Of a DNA stretch of 51,887 bases, positions 29,919-39,704 are shown one piece after another. The DNA comes from Bacteroidota bacterium. Its GTDB lineage: Bacteria; Bacteroidota; Bacteroidia; Bacteroidales; JAAAOM01. Under the pieces are notes generated by a model that saw nothing but the letters and a program-made list of their open reading frames with translations, was not told the DNA's origin and did no database searches. Numbering within the stretch: the first letter of the stretch is position 1; each line of letters opens with the position of its first letter. The position numbers and the translations under genes were made by a program. The stretch is from contig JAAAOM010000042.1 of the NCBI GenBank assembly GCA_009908855.1, forward strand, positions 1 to 51,887, given 5' to 3'.

Positions 29919-32180
29919 ATGAAGAATATTTTTAATCTAGTTCTAATATTTATAGTTTTCGGTTTGTATTCCTGTCAGAATCATAAAAACATCGAGGTTC
30001 AACTATACCAGATGACCGAGGAAAAGATGGAATATAAAGGTGAATACGATAACCCGTTTACAGATGTTGAATTAAGACTACAGGTTAAGGCACCTGAAGA
30101 AAGAGCTAAAGGATCAGAATTTAGTTGGTATGGGTTTCATGATGGAGATGGAAAAGGAAATCAAAATGGTAATATATGGAAATTCAGGATGTTATTTGAT
30201 CACCCCGGGCAATGGCAAGTGCGGGCAGGTTTTTATGAACCCGGGCCAGGGGAATTGATAGGCCAGACAAAAACCTTTACCTACCAGGTAAGCCGGGAAA
30301 AATACAAAGGAGAAAATGGGCATGTGCGGATTGCCAAAGAAAACCCCTCGCGTTTCGAGTACGACGATGGTACCCCGTGGATACCCTTTCCAATGCAATC
30401 ATCTTCCTTGTTGGATGTAGATACCAGTACAGCCTATAGATGGATTGATATGCATAAAGAAGCCGGACTTGATGCGCTTACACCAAGGTTTCATACTTCA
30501 ACCCAGCAGCACAAGGCATTAGAAAAATCAAATTACCATTTTTTGTCTCCCCAGGGTAATCGTGTTTTAAGGTGGGCGCAAAACAATGAGGGCAATTTCA
30601 ATGCTGATTCAATATTCGATTTTAGCCAATTTGATATACAGAAATGGCAACACAGCGAGAAAATAATAGAATATGCCAGGGATCGTGGTGTTAATCTATC
30701 CATCTGGTTTGGTATAAGTGGAATAAACCGGCAATACCGAAGCTATGGCCCTAAGGATTATCCCAATGACACTACGCTTGGAGAACAACAACAACTATTC
30801 ATTAAATATTTCCTGGCACGTTGGGCGCCTTACACCAATTGGTGGCATTGGACCATCGACAGTGAATATGAAGAAACCGGTCAGGGTTCACGTGCACGCG
30901 TACGTACTTATGCAAGCTATATGCGCGAATTAAACCCGTGGAAAACACTACTCACAACCCATGTGTTGCGGGACTGGTCTCTAAAACTTGCCCCGGAATT
31001 TGATTTTGCGACCCTGCAACGTCGGGTTATTGATTCGGATGTTGGTGTGGTTGATTGCGCCTCATTTATTACACAAAACAACATGTATAATATGCCCGTG
31101 TATAACTCGGAAGGGGTATGGAATTTAAAAACCGAAAACAAAACGCGCACGGCAACCCTGGCTCATACATTTGCCGGAGGATATAGCCATTTAGCACATT
31201 TTGAAAATATAAACCCCATCACCCGGCAAGAAGAACATGGTTCATGGGTAACTGTGTGGGAAAACCAAAACTACAGGCATAAGCAAGATATTATTGAATT
31301 GGGAAAATTAAACCGATTTTTTAATCATGGCCCTGGAAATAAAATTCATCGTTGCCTACCAAATAATAGCATTATTCATACTGATAACGATGTTCGTGCG
31401 CTGTGTCTTGAAGATCCGGGTCGTCAATATTTCGTATGGCTACCTGATGGTGGTACATGTAAACTTAATCTACACAGCTACCCGGACACCTTTCTTGTTA
31501 CAGCATGGAAAGGTAATAATTTGAATTATCCAATAGCTAATTATACAGTTGTTGGTGGAGAAAAGGTAAAGTTGGTAGCACCTAAGCAGGGGGGTGGAAA
31601 TGATTATATATTTTCGTTAACCAGTCAAAGCCTCTCTCCTCCGGTCATTCAAATACTTACCAACACATTATCTCCCGTGGTTATGAACAAGAAATACTCG
31701 GCAGTAATTGATATAAGAGATGCCTCGGGTGATATAAAATGGAATCTCAAAGGAGAATTACCCGAAGGTCTGACTTTTCAAAACGGTAGCATTAAAGGGG
31801 TAGCTGAAAATGTTGGTGAATATCATTTCCAGATAATGGCTGAAGATGAAAAAGATACTTCCATCAAGCAATACTCGCTAACCGTGCTAGAAAAAGATAC
31901 CCCGGCACCTTTAATTTATTGGGAAGGTATAGATAAGAATGAAAAAAGTGCATGTTATACAGTTAAGTGGTTTACCGATATACCCAGTAGCAGCAGGGTT
32001 CAGTGGGGTACGGAAAAAGGAAAATATACCGGAGAAAGTGGCGTAGTAGAGCAAAATGTAACCAAGCATGAAGTAACTATAGGTAAGCTCCCAGAAAAAA
32101 CTGAAGTTGTTTATGTATTAATAATATCGGCCACCGAAGATGGCAGAACTAGTTTGAAAGAGGAATCATTTAATTTGTGA
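29919..32180 (+). CDS. DUF5060/DUF4038-type glycoside hydrolase lipoprotein
   Basis: A protein of 753 residues with lipoprotein signal MKNIFNLVLIFIVFGLYSC. Residues 25-125 match DUF5060 (YDNPFTDVELRLQV, then WKFRMLFDHPGQWQVRAGF). Residues 140-480 form a TIM barrel of the DUF4038/apiosidase-like kind. WWHWTIDSEYEET offers the likely acid/base Glu, and MPVYNSEGVWN offers the likely nucleophile Glu. Residues 480-580 look like the putative collagen-binding beta domain (YFVWLPDGGTCKLNL, TWKG-type ending). Two Ig/Fn3-like domains close the protein. The start is ATG at 29919 rather than GTG at 29916. It is divergent from the broken GH2 gene and intact. The substrate is unknown. Confidence 0.78.
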   Translation: MKNIFNLVLIFIVFGLYSCQNHKNIEVQLYQMTEEKMEYKGEYDNPFTDVELRLQVKAPEERAKGSEFSWYGFHDGDGKGNQNGNIWKFRMLFDHPGQWQVRAGFYEPGPGELIGQTKTFTYQVSREKYKGENGHVRIAKENPSRFEYDDGTPWIPFPMQSSSLLDVDTSTAYRWIDMHKEAGLDALTPRFHTSTQQHKALEKSNYHFLSPQGNRVLRWAQNNEGNFNADSIFDFSQFDIQKWQHSEKIIEYARDRGVNLSIWFGISGINRQYRSYGPKDYPNDTTLGEQQQLFIKYFLARWAPYTNWWHWTIDSEYEETGQGSRARVRTYASYMRELNPWKTLLTTHVLRDWSLKLAPEFDFATLQRRVIDSDVGVVDCASFITQNNMYNMPVYNSEGVWNLKTENKTRTATLAHTFAGGYSHLAHFENINPITRQEEHGSWVTVWENQNYRHKQDIIELGKLNRFFNHGPGNKIHRCLPNNSIIHTDNDVRALCLEDPGRQYFVWLPDGGTCKLNLHSYPDTFLVTAWKGNNLNYPIANYTVVGGEKVKLVAPKQGGGNDYIFSLTSQSLSPPVIQILTNTLSPVVMNKKYSAVIDIRDASGDIKWNLKGELPEGLTFQNGSIKGVAENVGEYHFQIMAEDEKDTSIKQYSLTVLEKDTPAPLIYWEGIDKNEKSACYTVKWFTDIPSSSRVQWGTEKGKYTGESGVVEQNVTKHEVTIGKLPEKTEVVYVLIISATEDGRTSLKEESFNL

Positions 32181-32369
32181 AAAAATAATTCTATCATTAA
32201 CTAATTCCTTTAGTTTTCAAAGCCAGATATGGATGGCATCGAAAATATTACAAGGATACGAACTAATCATATCCATCAGTGTACATTTGGGCAAATACTG
32301 ACTCAATAATGTCTACTCTGAAGTTTTTTTCTATATTTAAACCATTATAAACACTAAATAACCAAATTT

Positions 32370-33830
32370 ATGAGCGCAAAATCGTATAACAGGGGGTACG
32401 TTATATTAATAGCTACCATTGCAGCATTTGGCGGATTACTATTTGGGTTTGATACCGGAGTAATCTCAGGTGCATTATTGTTAATAAAGAATGATCCGGC
32501 ATTGATTATCAATAATTTAGACCAGTTACCGGAACGCACACAAGAATGGATCGTTAGTATTACCGTGTTAGGAGCGGCAGTTGGTGCTTTGGGTAGTGGA
32601 AGAATAACAGACATTTTAGGTCGCAAAAAAGTATTGATCATTACTGCCTTTATTTTTGCCATCGGATCAGTTGGGTTGGGTATTGCCGGTTCAGTTGCCG
32701 AACTAATAATATGGCGATTAATTATTGGTATTGCTATTGGGGTGGCATCCTATACCGTTCCATTGTATATATCCGAACTTTCTCCTACTCATGTGCGTGG
32801 GGCTTTGGTTTCTATTAATCAATTAGCCATTACCGTAGGAATTTTTGCATCTTACCTTGTTGATTTAGGATTTGCCAATACACATGAAGGATGGCGGTGG
32901 ATGTTTGTGGTTGGTTTAATTCCATCACTGGTATTATTCGTAGGCATGTTTTTCCTTCCTGATTCTCCCAGATGGTTAATGACATACAAGGGGGAAGAAA
33001 AGGCCCGAAAAGTACTGGATAAAGTTGGCGAGAGCAACAAAGAAGAAGTGATCAATCAAATTAAAAATAATATAAAGGCCGAAAGCAAAGAGCGGGGATC
33101 ATTAAGTATCCTTAAAGCTAAGTGGGTAAGGCCCGCCCTGATTATAGGAATTGGTATCATGCTTTTCCAACAATTTACCGGTATTAACACAGTAATCTAT
33201 TATGCTCCCACTATTTTTGAAATGGCCGGTTTTGGAGCTGATAGCGCAAATGCCGTATATGACGCTATTCTTCCCTCTCTTCCTATTGGTGCAGTTAATG
33301 TTTTATTTACAATAGTTTCTATTTATCTTGTTGACCGCTGGGGAAGAAAACCATTGCTTTACCTTGGACTTGCAGGTATGGTTGTAGCCCTTGTTGCACT
33401 TGGTGTTGGGTTTACTTTCCAGGATGTAATCGGCGCAGGTAGTCTGAAATGGATTTCCTTCACAAGTATGATTATTTACACGCCTTTTTTTGCCATCAGT
33501 CTTGGCCCAATCGCTTGGTTATTGATATCAGAAGTTTTTCCAACCAAAATACGTGGCTTGGGTATGAGCCTTGCAAGCATGGTTAACTGGCTTTGTAATT
33601 TCCTAATTGCCAATACATTTTTAACACTGGGCAGGGTTACAACCGGTGAAATGCCAAATCCTGCAGGTGAAGGAATGCTGGTAAATCCGGGAGGTGCTTT
33701 CTTTATTTATGCTGCTGTTGGTATTTTGGGTATTATATTTGTTTACTCCTATATTCCTGAGACCAAAGGACATTCACTTGAAAAAATTGAAGAACATTTT
33801 CTGGCAGGTAAGCATCCTAAAAAATTATAG
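32370..33830 (+). CDS. MFS sugar:proton symporter (sugar porter family)
   Basis: An inner-membrane transporter of 486 residues with twelve helices and the sugar-porter signatures: GFDTGVISGALLL, GRKKVLII, LPDSPRWL, QQFTGINTVIYYAP, DRWGRKPLLYL and the C-terminal PETKGHSLEKIEEHF. It imports a hexose or pentose with protons. Specificity (xylose, galactose or glucose) cannot be decided from sequence. Its place 190 bases after the DUF5060 hydrolase suggests it takes up the released sugar. Confidence 0.92.
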   Translation: MSAKSYNRGYVILIATIAAFGGLLFGFDTGVISGALLLIKNDPALIINNLDQLPERTQEWIVSITVLGAAVGALGSGRITDILGRKKVLIITAFIFAIGSVGLGIAGSVAELIIWRLIIGIAIGVASYTVPLYISELSPTHVRGALVSINQLAITVGIFASYLVDLGFANTHEGWRWMFVVGLIPSLVLFVGMFFLPDSPRWLMTYKGEEKARKVLDKVGESNKEEVINQIKNNIKAESKERGSLSILKAKWVRPALIIGIGIMLFQQFTGINTVIYYAPTIFEMAGFGADSANAVYDAILPSLPIGAVNVLFTIVSIYLVDRWGRKPLLYLGLAGMVVALVALGVGFTFQDVIGAGSLKWISFTSMIIYTPFFAISLGPIAWLLISEVFPTKIRGLGMSLASMVNWLCNFLIANTFLTLGRVTTGEMPNPAGEGMLVNPGGAFFIYAAVGILGIIFVYSYIPETKGHSLEKIEEHFLAGKHPKKL

Positions 33831-34045
33831 GGAAATATTACAACCCGGCAAATAATAGAATGATGCTTAACAGCTAAGTTAGTATTAAGAGCGTATCTAA
33901 TAGTTAGAAGCACACGCAAAAGCTACCAGAACACAGACAAGTATTTTATTGATATCTAAAGCTTTGCTACTCGGTGACTTCGCGTGAAATACTTATGATC
34001 AGATTTTATTAACAGAATCTTATGTCTTAATATTCTATAATTTGC

Positions 34046-35062
34046 TTAAACTGTCTGGTGTTCATTCCCAATTTTCCTTACTCTTTCGGGTTTATCAATA
34101 TTAATTCCTGAATTAATGCCGCTTTCAATCATCAAGTTCCATCCGGCAACCAACTGTAAATATTCATTAGCCCCTTCCTGAAAAGGAATTTGTATGGTAG
34201 GGAAATCGGTTATTTTATTGGATATTACAAGTATTTCTATACCTATATCCTCGTGTAAAAGTTTTTTACATTTTTCAAGTTCATTTTCAAACGGATCAAC
34301 GATTACAATCAATTCATCCGGTTTCATTACCTCTTCAACGCCATGTAAAAGGTATGTGCCCTCCAGGTACATTGATTTCTTACGTAATATTTCATTGGTT
34401 TTTAAACAGAGTTCTTCAGCAACCCCATTGTTCCTACCGGCAAAATAAATAAGCGGTGCTTGTGTAAATTTTTCAATTATGGAATGATCGACTGCCTGAT
34501 TTAGTGTTTTCTCAATATTCATCCCCAATTCTTTATGATCAGGTAACTGTAATTGATATATCTTTGCAAAAATGACATGCAATATATAGGTTTGTTCAAT
34601 AACTGTTTTGGTAGCGGCAACCGCCTTTTCTTCTCCACTTGTTAATTGATAGTAATAATTGGATAATCCCTTTAGAGGTGTATTGTCATAAGCAGAAATT
34701 CCGACCGTAAAACAGTTTCCTTTTTTCGTCATTCGGTGCTCCAGCAACTGGATCAATTCACTGGTTTTTCCTGAATTAGAAAGGCCGAATATTACCGTTT
34801 CATCCAGGTAATAATCTTTAGACTGAAGTCCGCCATCAACTATAATATTAATACCTTTTTCCTTCAGTAGTTTTTCTCGTATATGCTTACCCGGAAATAA
34901 TCTGCTGCTACCCTCGCCCGTAATTAAAAAATTAGAATAGCCGGGTAAGGAGGCAATCAGTTCATCAATGGATGCCCCGTCAAAATTAACCATTACATTT
35001 TTTGTATCAATCATTTCATTGGTTATGAAATACGCGCCATAATCGTTGTTATTGATATTCAT
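34046..35062 (-). CDS. Double-SIS-domain sugar isomerase/deaminase (GlmS C-terminal/AgaS-like)
   Basis: A protein of 338 residues with two SIS folds. The first has TGEGSSRLFPGKH, FGLSNSGKTSELIQL and the EEKAVAATKTVIEQ helix, all features of the GlmS isomerase domain and of AgaS/NagB-II enzymes. The second has IYFAGRNNGVAEELCLKTNE and EGTYLLHGVEEVM. It probably isomerises or deaminates an amino-sugar phosphate. There is no glutaminase domain. The likely original first gene of its operon, ending 9 bases upstream, has been split by an insertion sequence, which may have altered its expression. Confidence 0.8.
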   Translation of the reverse strand: MNINNNDYGAYFITNEMIDTKNVMVNFDGASIDELIASLPGYSNFLITGEGSSRLFPGKHIREKLLKEKGINIIVDGGLQSKDYYLDETVIFGLSNSGKTSELIQLLEHRMTKKGNCFTVGISAYDNTPLKGLSNYYYQLTSGEEKAVAATKTVIEQTYILHVIFAKIYQLQLPDHKELGMNIEKTLNQAVDHSIIEKFTQAPLIYFAGRNNGVAEELCLKTNEILRKKSMYLEGTYLLHGVEEVMKPDELIVIVDPFENELEKCKKLLHEDIGIEILVISNKITDFPTIQIPFQEGANEYLQLVAGWNLMIESGINSGINIDKPERVRKIGNEHQTV

Positions 35063-35128
35063 CTTACTATACTATTTAAGTTTGAATGATGCATTTAAAT
35101 ACCAAATATTAATTCTACTTTGACACAT

Positions 35129-36520
35129 TCAATTATTTGAATAACATCGATTTATATCTTTTTGTCGAATTAAATGTCTTTTTAAGATCAACTCCAAGAT
35201 CTTATCTGGATCATTCATCTCACATATAAGTTGCACTTGCATAAGTTGCCTGATATCCCATGCTAAAAGTAAAGGAAAATTCTTGAAATTCAACAGTTTT
35301 TCCCGGAATATAAATAAAAGCAGTAACATGTTTAATGCAATCTGATGGTACCATGCTATCCATTTTCTGGTTTGAAATTGATGCATACCAAGCACAGATT
35401 TTGCTTCCTTGAAGGTATGCTCAATGAAAAAGCGTTGGGCTTGCATGTAGGCGATAGCCTCAGGCGTATATTGCGCTAAATCCACATTACCCAATGCGTA
35501 AGATATTTCAACTTTACGTTTTTTAATCGATTTGCGTAACACCAACAAACGCTTACTGGCATGATGGGACTCTTTGTCCCAGATATATACTGTTTTAAAG
35601 TGATACAGACATTTTAATTTGCCTTTAGCCGTGTTTCGGACTTTTAACTCTTTAAAATCATCCCGACTTAAGGTTTTCTGGTACTCACTGACTGATATAG
35701 AAGTTTTATCTGCTTTTAGTTTACTTGGTTTCCTGCCCCGGTTTGATTTACGCTTTGGGACTTGTATTTCGGGCTTTTCAAGAAAGATATGTTGGTTTTC
35801 ACGTACATCCATCAGAAAAGCAATAGCCATTTGATCTATGGCGTCAGTGAGTTTTTGATCGGCTCCATAATAGGCATCACCTCCAATGTAATCAAACTTA
35901 GTGTCCAGTGACATCTGGTGTTTTATAATATCTAAGGCTAGTTCTTGTTTGGTTTTGAATGCTCTGTTTTCTGCGGGAACTTTAGCCTTGTCTAAACGAG
36001 TTTTATCCTCTGTCCAGCTTTTGGGTAAGTATAATTTGCTGTCAATGATAGAAGCAAAATCGCCTTGGCTTAATGCTGCGAAAACCGCTATCTGTGAATT
36101 GTCAACTTTGCCAAGGTTGCCACAATATTGTGGGGCAACACCAATGGAATGTTTGCCTTTCTTTCGATTGCCACTTTCATCTATATGTAAACCAATCAGT
36201 TTTTGGTTTGGCATATTAGAACTTACTTGTTTGCTCACATGATCCATTAACTCCCAAGCATCCCAAGGCGAATCAGAAATAAAATGTTGGAGTCCGAAAT
36301 AATCATCAGGGAATCCTGTTTCGGATATTCTCTCAAGGTTTGTTAGAGAACTTGGCCAAATACCTTTGATATAACTCAAAGCCTTGTTACCAACATTGTG
36401 CTTGCCAACTTGAAAAACATTCTGAATATCAGGTAAATAACCTGTTAGCCGTTTCACGGCCTGGTTCAGTGTTTTTCCATATTCTTTTGTGTTTTTAACT
36501 TGTGTTGAACATGTACGCAA
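35129..36520 (-). CDS. IS701-family DDE transposase
   Basis: A protein of about 463 residues with the IS701/IS4-like motifs. LIGLHIDESGNRKKGKHS provides the first Asp, followed by YCGNLGKVDNSQIAVFAAL. GGDAYYGAD provides the second Asp. FFIEHTFKEAKSVLGMHQFQ provides the Glu, and QTRKWIAWYHQIALNMLLLL closes the core. QHFISDSPWD near residue 80 is the typical N-terminal signature. The first codon is TTG. The frame is open for about 17 further codons upstream with no ATG, so the exact start is uncertain. The gene appears intact and may still be active. Confidence 0.9.
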   Translation of the reverse strand: MRTCSTQVKNTKEYGKTLNQAVKRLTGYLPDIQNVFQVGKHNVGNKALSYIKGIWPSSLTNLERISETGFPDDYFGLQHFISDSPWDAWELMDHVSKQVSSNMPNQKLIGLHIDESGNRKKGKHSIGVAPQYCGNLGKVDNSQIAVFAALSQGDFASIIDSKLYLPKSWTEDKTRLDKAKVPAENRAFKTKQELALDIIKHQMSLDTKFDYIGGDAYYGADQKLTDAIDQMAIAFLMDVRENQHIFLEKPEIQVPKRKSNRGRKPSKLKADKTSISVSEYQKTLSRDDFKELKVRNTAKGKLKCLYHFKTVYIWDKESHHASKRLLVLRKSIKKRKVEISYALGNVDLAQYTPEAIAYMQAQRFFIEHTFKEAKSVLGMHQFQTRKWIAWYHQIALNMLLLLFIFREKLLNFKNFPLLLAWDIRQLMQVQLICEMNDPDKILELILKRHLIRQKDINRCYSNN

Positions 36521-36545
36521 ATTACGAAAATTATGTTTTTCGATA

Positions 36546-36572
36546 CCCTTGAAAAGTTTGTCTTTTCAAGGG
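36546..36572. terminator. Hairpin in the leader of the insertion sequence
   Basis: CCCTTGAAAAG pairs perfectly with CTTTTCAAGGG around a five-base loop inside the right end of the element, with TTTT following on the plus strand. It can stop transcription entering from the plus side. In read-through mRNA on the minus strand it would fold just ahead of the transposase start, a known way in which insertion sequences limit expression from outside promoters. Confidence 0.55.
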
Positions 36573-36608
36573 TTTTATTAACAATTTTAACTTGTCAAAG
36601 TAGAATTA

Positions 36609-36901
36609 GGACATAATAAGTAATCCTTGTTATCAGGATATAAATCAAGTGCTTTCTTACAAATCATGGATACCGTATCGGGATTGGAATATCTGTTTTG
36701 CCATAAAATATTGGCTAGTTCAGCCTGGTTTGTGTTCTTTAATACATTATGATTAAGATATTTTGAAATATGAATGACTTTTACATTTTCAATTGATTTA
36801 TATACATTTATTAGAGAATCGATATTATAACCGGAGCAAATCCCTGCTGAAACAAAGGAATTTAATATAATAATGGCTGGTATCACAAATATTATCTTCA
36901 T
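36609..36901 (-). pseudogene. Small exported protein gene interrupted by the insertion sequence
   Basis: The visible 5' part encodes a signal peptide (MKIIFVIPAIIILNSFVSAG) and a helical, TPR-like region ending KKALDLYPDNKDYLLC. The frame then runs into the right terminal repeat. Joining the two flanks of the element, with the duplicated TA counted once, continues the frame with PNIWYLNASFKLK and a TAG at 35072-35074. That gives an original protein of about 110 residues ending nine bases before the SIS gene. The protein family is not recognised. The ATG at 36901 is chosen because the signal peptide starts there. Confidence 0.65.
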
Positions 36902-37096
36902 TGTATTTTGTATCTTATTATCCGCTTTGGCATTATTTGATAGTCCGCAATTATAAATAAATAGTCGCAAATAAAACTATATATAATAATTACCTGTATG
37001 GGTATTGGTAGGAATAGATAAAACCATCATGAAAATTAAGTTATATTTGGCAACTATATTCGAATAATGATGTAAAACAAATAAATTTATAGGTGT

Positions 37097-38107
37097 ATGT
37101 ATGTAAATAAAGTTTTATTTATTAAAAATTTACTAATCTTAATACTTCTTAGTAATGTAACCTTCTCGCAACCTAAAGTATCTGAAAATACAAACAATAT
37201 AAATACCGGGGTAATTAATTCTGACTATAAAATTTCCCTGGCGCAATGGTCTTTGCATAAATCCATTTATGGGCCAAGAAAAAGCAGTGAATGGTTTCAT
37301 AAAATGCTGAACGAATCGCCTGATTCATTGTATAATGGGTCAATAGATCCGATGCAATTTCCGGAAGTTGCCGTTGACTTAGGCATTTATGCTATTGAAT
37401 TGGTGAATACATTCTATTTTGATAAAGCCGATAATATCTCATATTTAACCAAATTTAAGCGTAAATGTGATAGTTTAAATGTACAGGTTTTATTAATAAT
37501 GTGTGATAATTTAGGCCAACTGGGGCAAGAAAATGCTAAAAAAAGAAAACAGGCCGTTAAAAACCACTATAAATGGATTGACGCAGCAAAGTTTTTGGGG
37601 GCACATTCCATTAGGGTTAACCTGAATGGCAACGGCAGTGCTGAAAAAGTAGCTGCCAATTCCGTTAAAAGTCTAAAAAAACTAGGCAAGTACGGACAAT
37701 CGAAAGGGATAAATGTTGTGGTAGAGAATCATGGCGGATTTTCGTCAATCGGATCCTGGCTTGCTGATGTGATGGAAAAGGTGGATATGAAAAATGTCGG
37801 AACACTTCCGGATTTCGGGAATTTTTGTATTAAATGGGGGCCTGAGGGATGTCAAAAGAATTACGATAAATACAAGGGTATGAAAGAAATAATGCCTTAT
37901 GCCAAAGGAGTGAGCGCCAAATCACGTGCATTTGATGAAAACGGAAATGAAGTTACCATTGATTATTATCGAATGATGAAAATTGTAAAAGATTCGGGTT
38001 ATAAAGGTTATATTGGTATTGAGTACGAAGGTAACAATGAACAATCTGAAATTGATGGTATTAAAGCCACTAAAAAATTACTGGAAAAAGCGATTAAAGC
38101 ATTATAA
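37097..38107 (+). CDS. Exported sugar phosphate isomerase/epimerase-like TIM-barrel protein
   Basis: A protein of 336 residues with a signal peptide (FIKNLLILILLSNVTFS) and a xylose-isomerase-like/AP-endonuclease-2 TIM barrel. LGIYAIELVNTF, KFLGAHSIRVNLNGNG, INVVVENHGGFSS, NVGTLPDFGNF and GYIGIEYEG give the usual metal-binding Glu, Asp and His positions. Bacteroidota have many exported relatives annotated as sugar isomerases, mostly of unknown substrate. It stands alone between the insertion sequence and the convergent lepB. Confidence 0.82.
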   Translation: MYVNKVLFIKNLLILILLSNVTFSQPKVSENTNNINTGVINSDYKISLAQWSLHKSIYGPRKSSEWFHKMLNESPDSLYNGSIDPMQFPEVAVDLGIYAIELVNTFYFDKADNISYLTKFKRKCDSLNVQVLLIMCDNLGQLGQENAKKRKQAVKNHYKWIDAAKFLGAHSIRVNLNGNGSAEKVAANSVKSLKKLGKYGQSKGINVVVENHGGFSSIGSWLADVMEKVDMKNVGTLPDFGNFCIKWGPEGCQKNYDKYKGMKEIMPYAKGVSAKSRAFDENGNEVTIDYYRMMKIVKDSGYKGYIGIEYEGNNEQSEIDGIKATKKLLEKAIKAL

Positions 38108-38196
38108 ATTATCAATGCTTCTACATTATTTTTTTTTTTATGCTGACCTAAAATCGCTTTATAGAGATTTATTATTTTCTTGCTGCTAACATTTTA

Positions 38197-38223
38197 GCAT
38201 TATACCCAAAATGGGTATAATGC
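38197..38223. repeat. 11-bp perfect palindromic hairpin between convergent genes
   Basis: GCATTATACCC and its complement GGGTATAATGC flank the loop AAAAT. It sits between the ends of the isomerase-like gene and lepB. There is no T-run on either side, so it could be a weak bidirectional terminator or a protein-binding site. Confidence 0.55.
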
Positions 38224-38288
38224 CTCACTATTTACTTCCTCCGGAACACCCGGGTATTAGTCCAATATTATAAGTTGTTTCAACGTAT

Positions 38289-39686
38289 CTATCGGGGAAT
38301 ATTAAAAAATCTTTTAAATCGTATTTTACCCAAAAAGTTTTTGTATTTATCAAGTGATAACCAAACAAATACGGGACGGCCAACAATATGATCAGCAGGA
38401 ACAAATCCCCAGAACCTGGAATCAAGGCTTTGATGCCGATTATCTCCCATCATCCAGTAATAATCCATTTGAAATGTATATTTATCTGCTGCCTGGCCAT
38501 TGATATATATAATACTGTCTTTAATCTCCAGGTCATTATCCTCGTAATGATCAATAATTCTTTCATACAATGGTAAATTATCCATTGTAAGGGATATGGT
38601 TCTACCTTGTTCGGGCATGTAAAGCGGCCCAAAATTATCTCTGTTCCAAGGGTAACGCGGGTCTCGGGGAAATACCTGTGAATGATAATGACCATCTGGC
38701 ATATATTGTGGTTCTATGGAAATTACATTCGGTAATTTTTCGAGTTCATCTTTCATATTATCTGTCAGCGGCATTAAATAACTACCCCGACCATTATAGG
38801 TCCGGTCGTCAGGATAAATATCAAGCTCTTCAAGAATACGCGAATTGATACGTGTACCATTAGTTTTAACCAGGTAAATATATTGCTTATGCTCAATTTC
38901 GGGATATAGACTGCCATTGATAACCAGTTGGCCATTAACAATTTCAAGTGTATCGCCGGCAACGGCCACACATCTTTTGATATAATTATCCTTTCGGTCG
39001 ACAGGCCTTACCACAATATCCTGTGTTTCGGTAATAAATTTTCGGGCTTTGTTTTCATAAAACTTATCTGTTTTTATGGGATTACCATTTTTGCGATCAA
39101 TGCTTTTAAAATGCGCTGCTTCTTCTTTTACAACACCGTAATAACTTTTATTGCTCATGCCAACTATTACCGTATCTCCTTCGGGAAAATTAAATACTAC
39201 AATATCATCCCGTTTCACTTCTCTAAAACCGGCCAATCGCTTATGCTCCCATTGAATCCATTTCAGATATGATTCCCTTTTACCTCCGCTTAAAGGAAGC
39301 ACATTTTGGGTAAATGGCAATGTTAACGGGGTATTGGGTATTTTTGGGCCATAAGCCATTTTACTCACAAACAGATGATCACCCACCAGCAAGGTTTTTT
39401 CCATTGAACCGGTTGGTATGCGATAGTTCTGAAATAAAAATATATTGATAATGGTAACGGCTACAACGGCAAAAATCAGGGCATCGAACCATTCAATAAA
39501 TGCACTGTTTTTTCCCTCGCGTTTTTTCCAGGGTGTCCAATTCACTTTTTTACTTATGTAGATATCAAATATGATGGGCAGGCCTAATAAAAACCAGTAA
39601 TTATTGAGCCAAATAACCCAAAGTATATAAATAACCGTAACAACAACGAAGCGTAATAAGTCTTTTCTGGATGGATTAAATTTCAT
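38289..39686 (-). CDS. lepB: Signal peptidase I (first of two copies)
   Basis: An inner-membrane serine protease of 465 residues that removes signal peptides from exported proteins. Two N-terminal membrane segments are followed by the catalytic serine motif RIPTGSMEKTLLVGDH (Ser94) and the catalytic lysine motif DNYIKRCVAVAGDTLEI (Lys237). The C-terminal GDNRHQSLDSRFWGFVP is the family signature. It is longer than the E. coli enzyme because of a large insertion between the boxes, usual in Bacteroidota. It follows the second lepB copy by 18 bases. Confidence 0.93.
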   Translation of the reverse strand: MKFNPSRKDLLRFVVVTVIYILWVIWLNNYWFLLGLPIIFDIYISKKVNWTPWKKREGKNSAFIEWFDALIFAVVAVTIINIFLFQNYRIPTGSMEKTLLVGDHLFVSKMAYGPKIPNTPLTLPFTQNVLPLSGGKRESYLKWIQWEHKRLAGFREVKRDDIVVFNFPEGDTVIVGMSNKSYYGVVKEEAAHFKSIDRKNGNPIKTDKFYENKARKFITETQDIVVRPVDRKDNYIKRCVAVAGDTLEIVNGQLVINGSLYPEIEHKQYIYLVKTNGTRINSRILEELDIYPDDRTYNGRGSYLMPLTDNMKDELEKLPNVISIEPQYMPDGHYHSQVFPRDPRYPWNRDNFGPLYMPEQGRTISLTMDNLPLYERIIDHYEDNDLEIKDSIIYINGQAADKYTFQMDYYWMMGDNRHQSLDSRFWGFVPADHIVGRPVFVWLSLDKYKNFLGKIRFKRFFNIPR

Positions 39687-39704
39687 GTTATTTATTTTAA
39701 TTGT

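Larger units (their letters stand above)
35110..36608 (-). mobile_element. IS701-like insertion sequence (IS4 superfamily)
   Basis: The element is about 1.5 kb with a perfect terminal inverted repeat. TAATTCTACTTTGACA at the left end is matched by TGTCAAAGTAGAATTA at the right end. If the outermost TA at each end is a two-base target duplication, the repeat itself is 14 bp (35112-35125 and 36593-36606). Removing the element and one TA restores an open frame in the interrupted neighbour. The transposase fills the element and runs on the minus strand. Confidence 0.88.

Noticed and set aside
35106-36612. A four-base target duplication at the insertion sequence
   Set aside because: The four-base flanks (ATAT and GGAC, or shifted versions) do not match. 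Only a TA duplication restores the neighbouring frame.
38228-38425. 65-codon minus-strand frame overlapping the end of lepB
   Set aside because: It is a shadow in another frame of a well-supported lepB and has no start context or family features.
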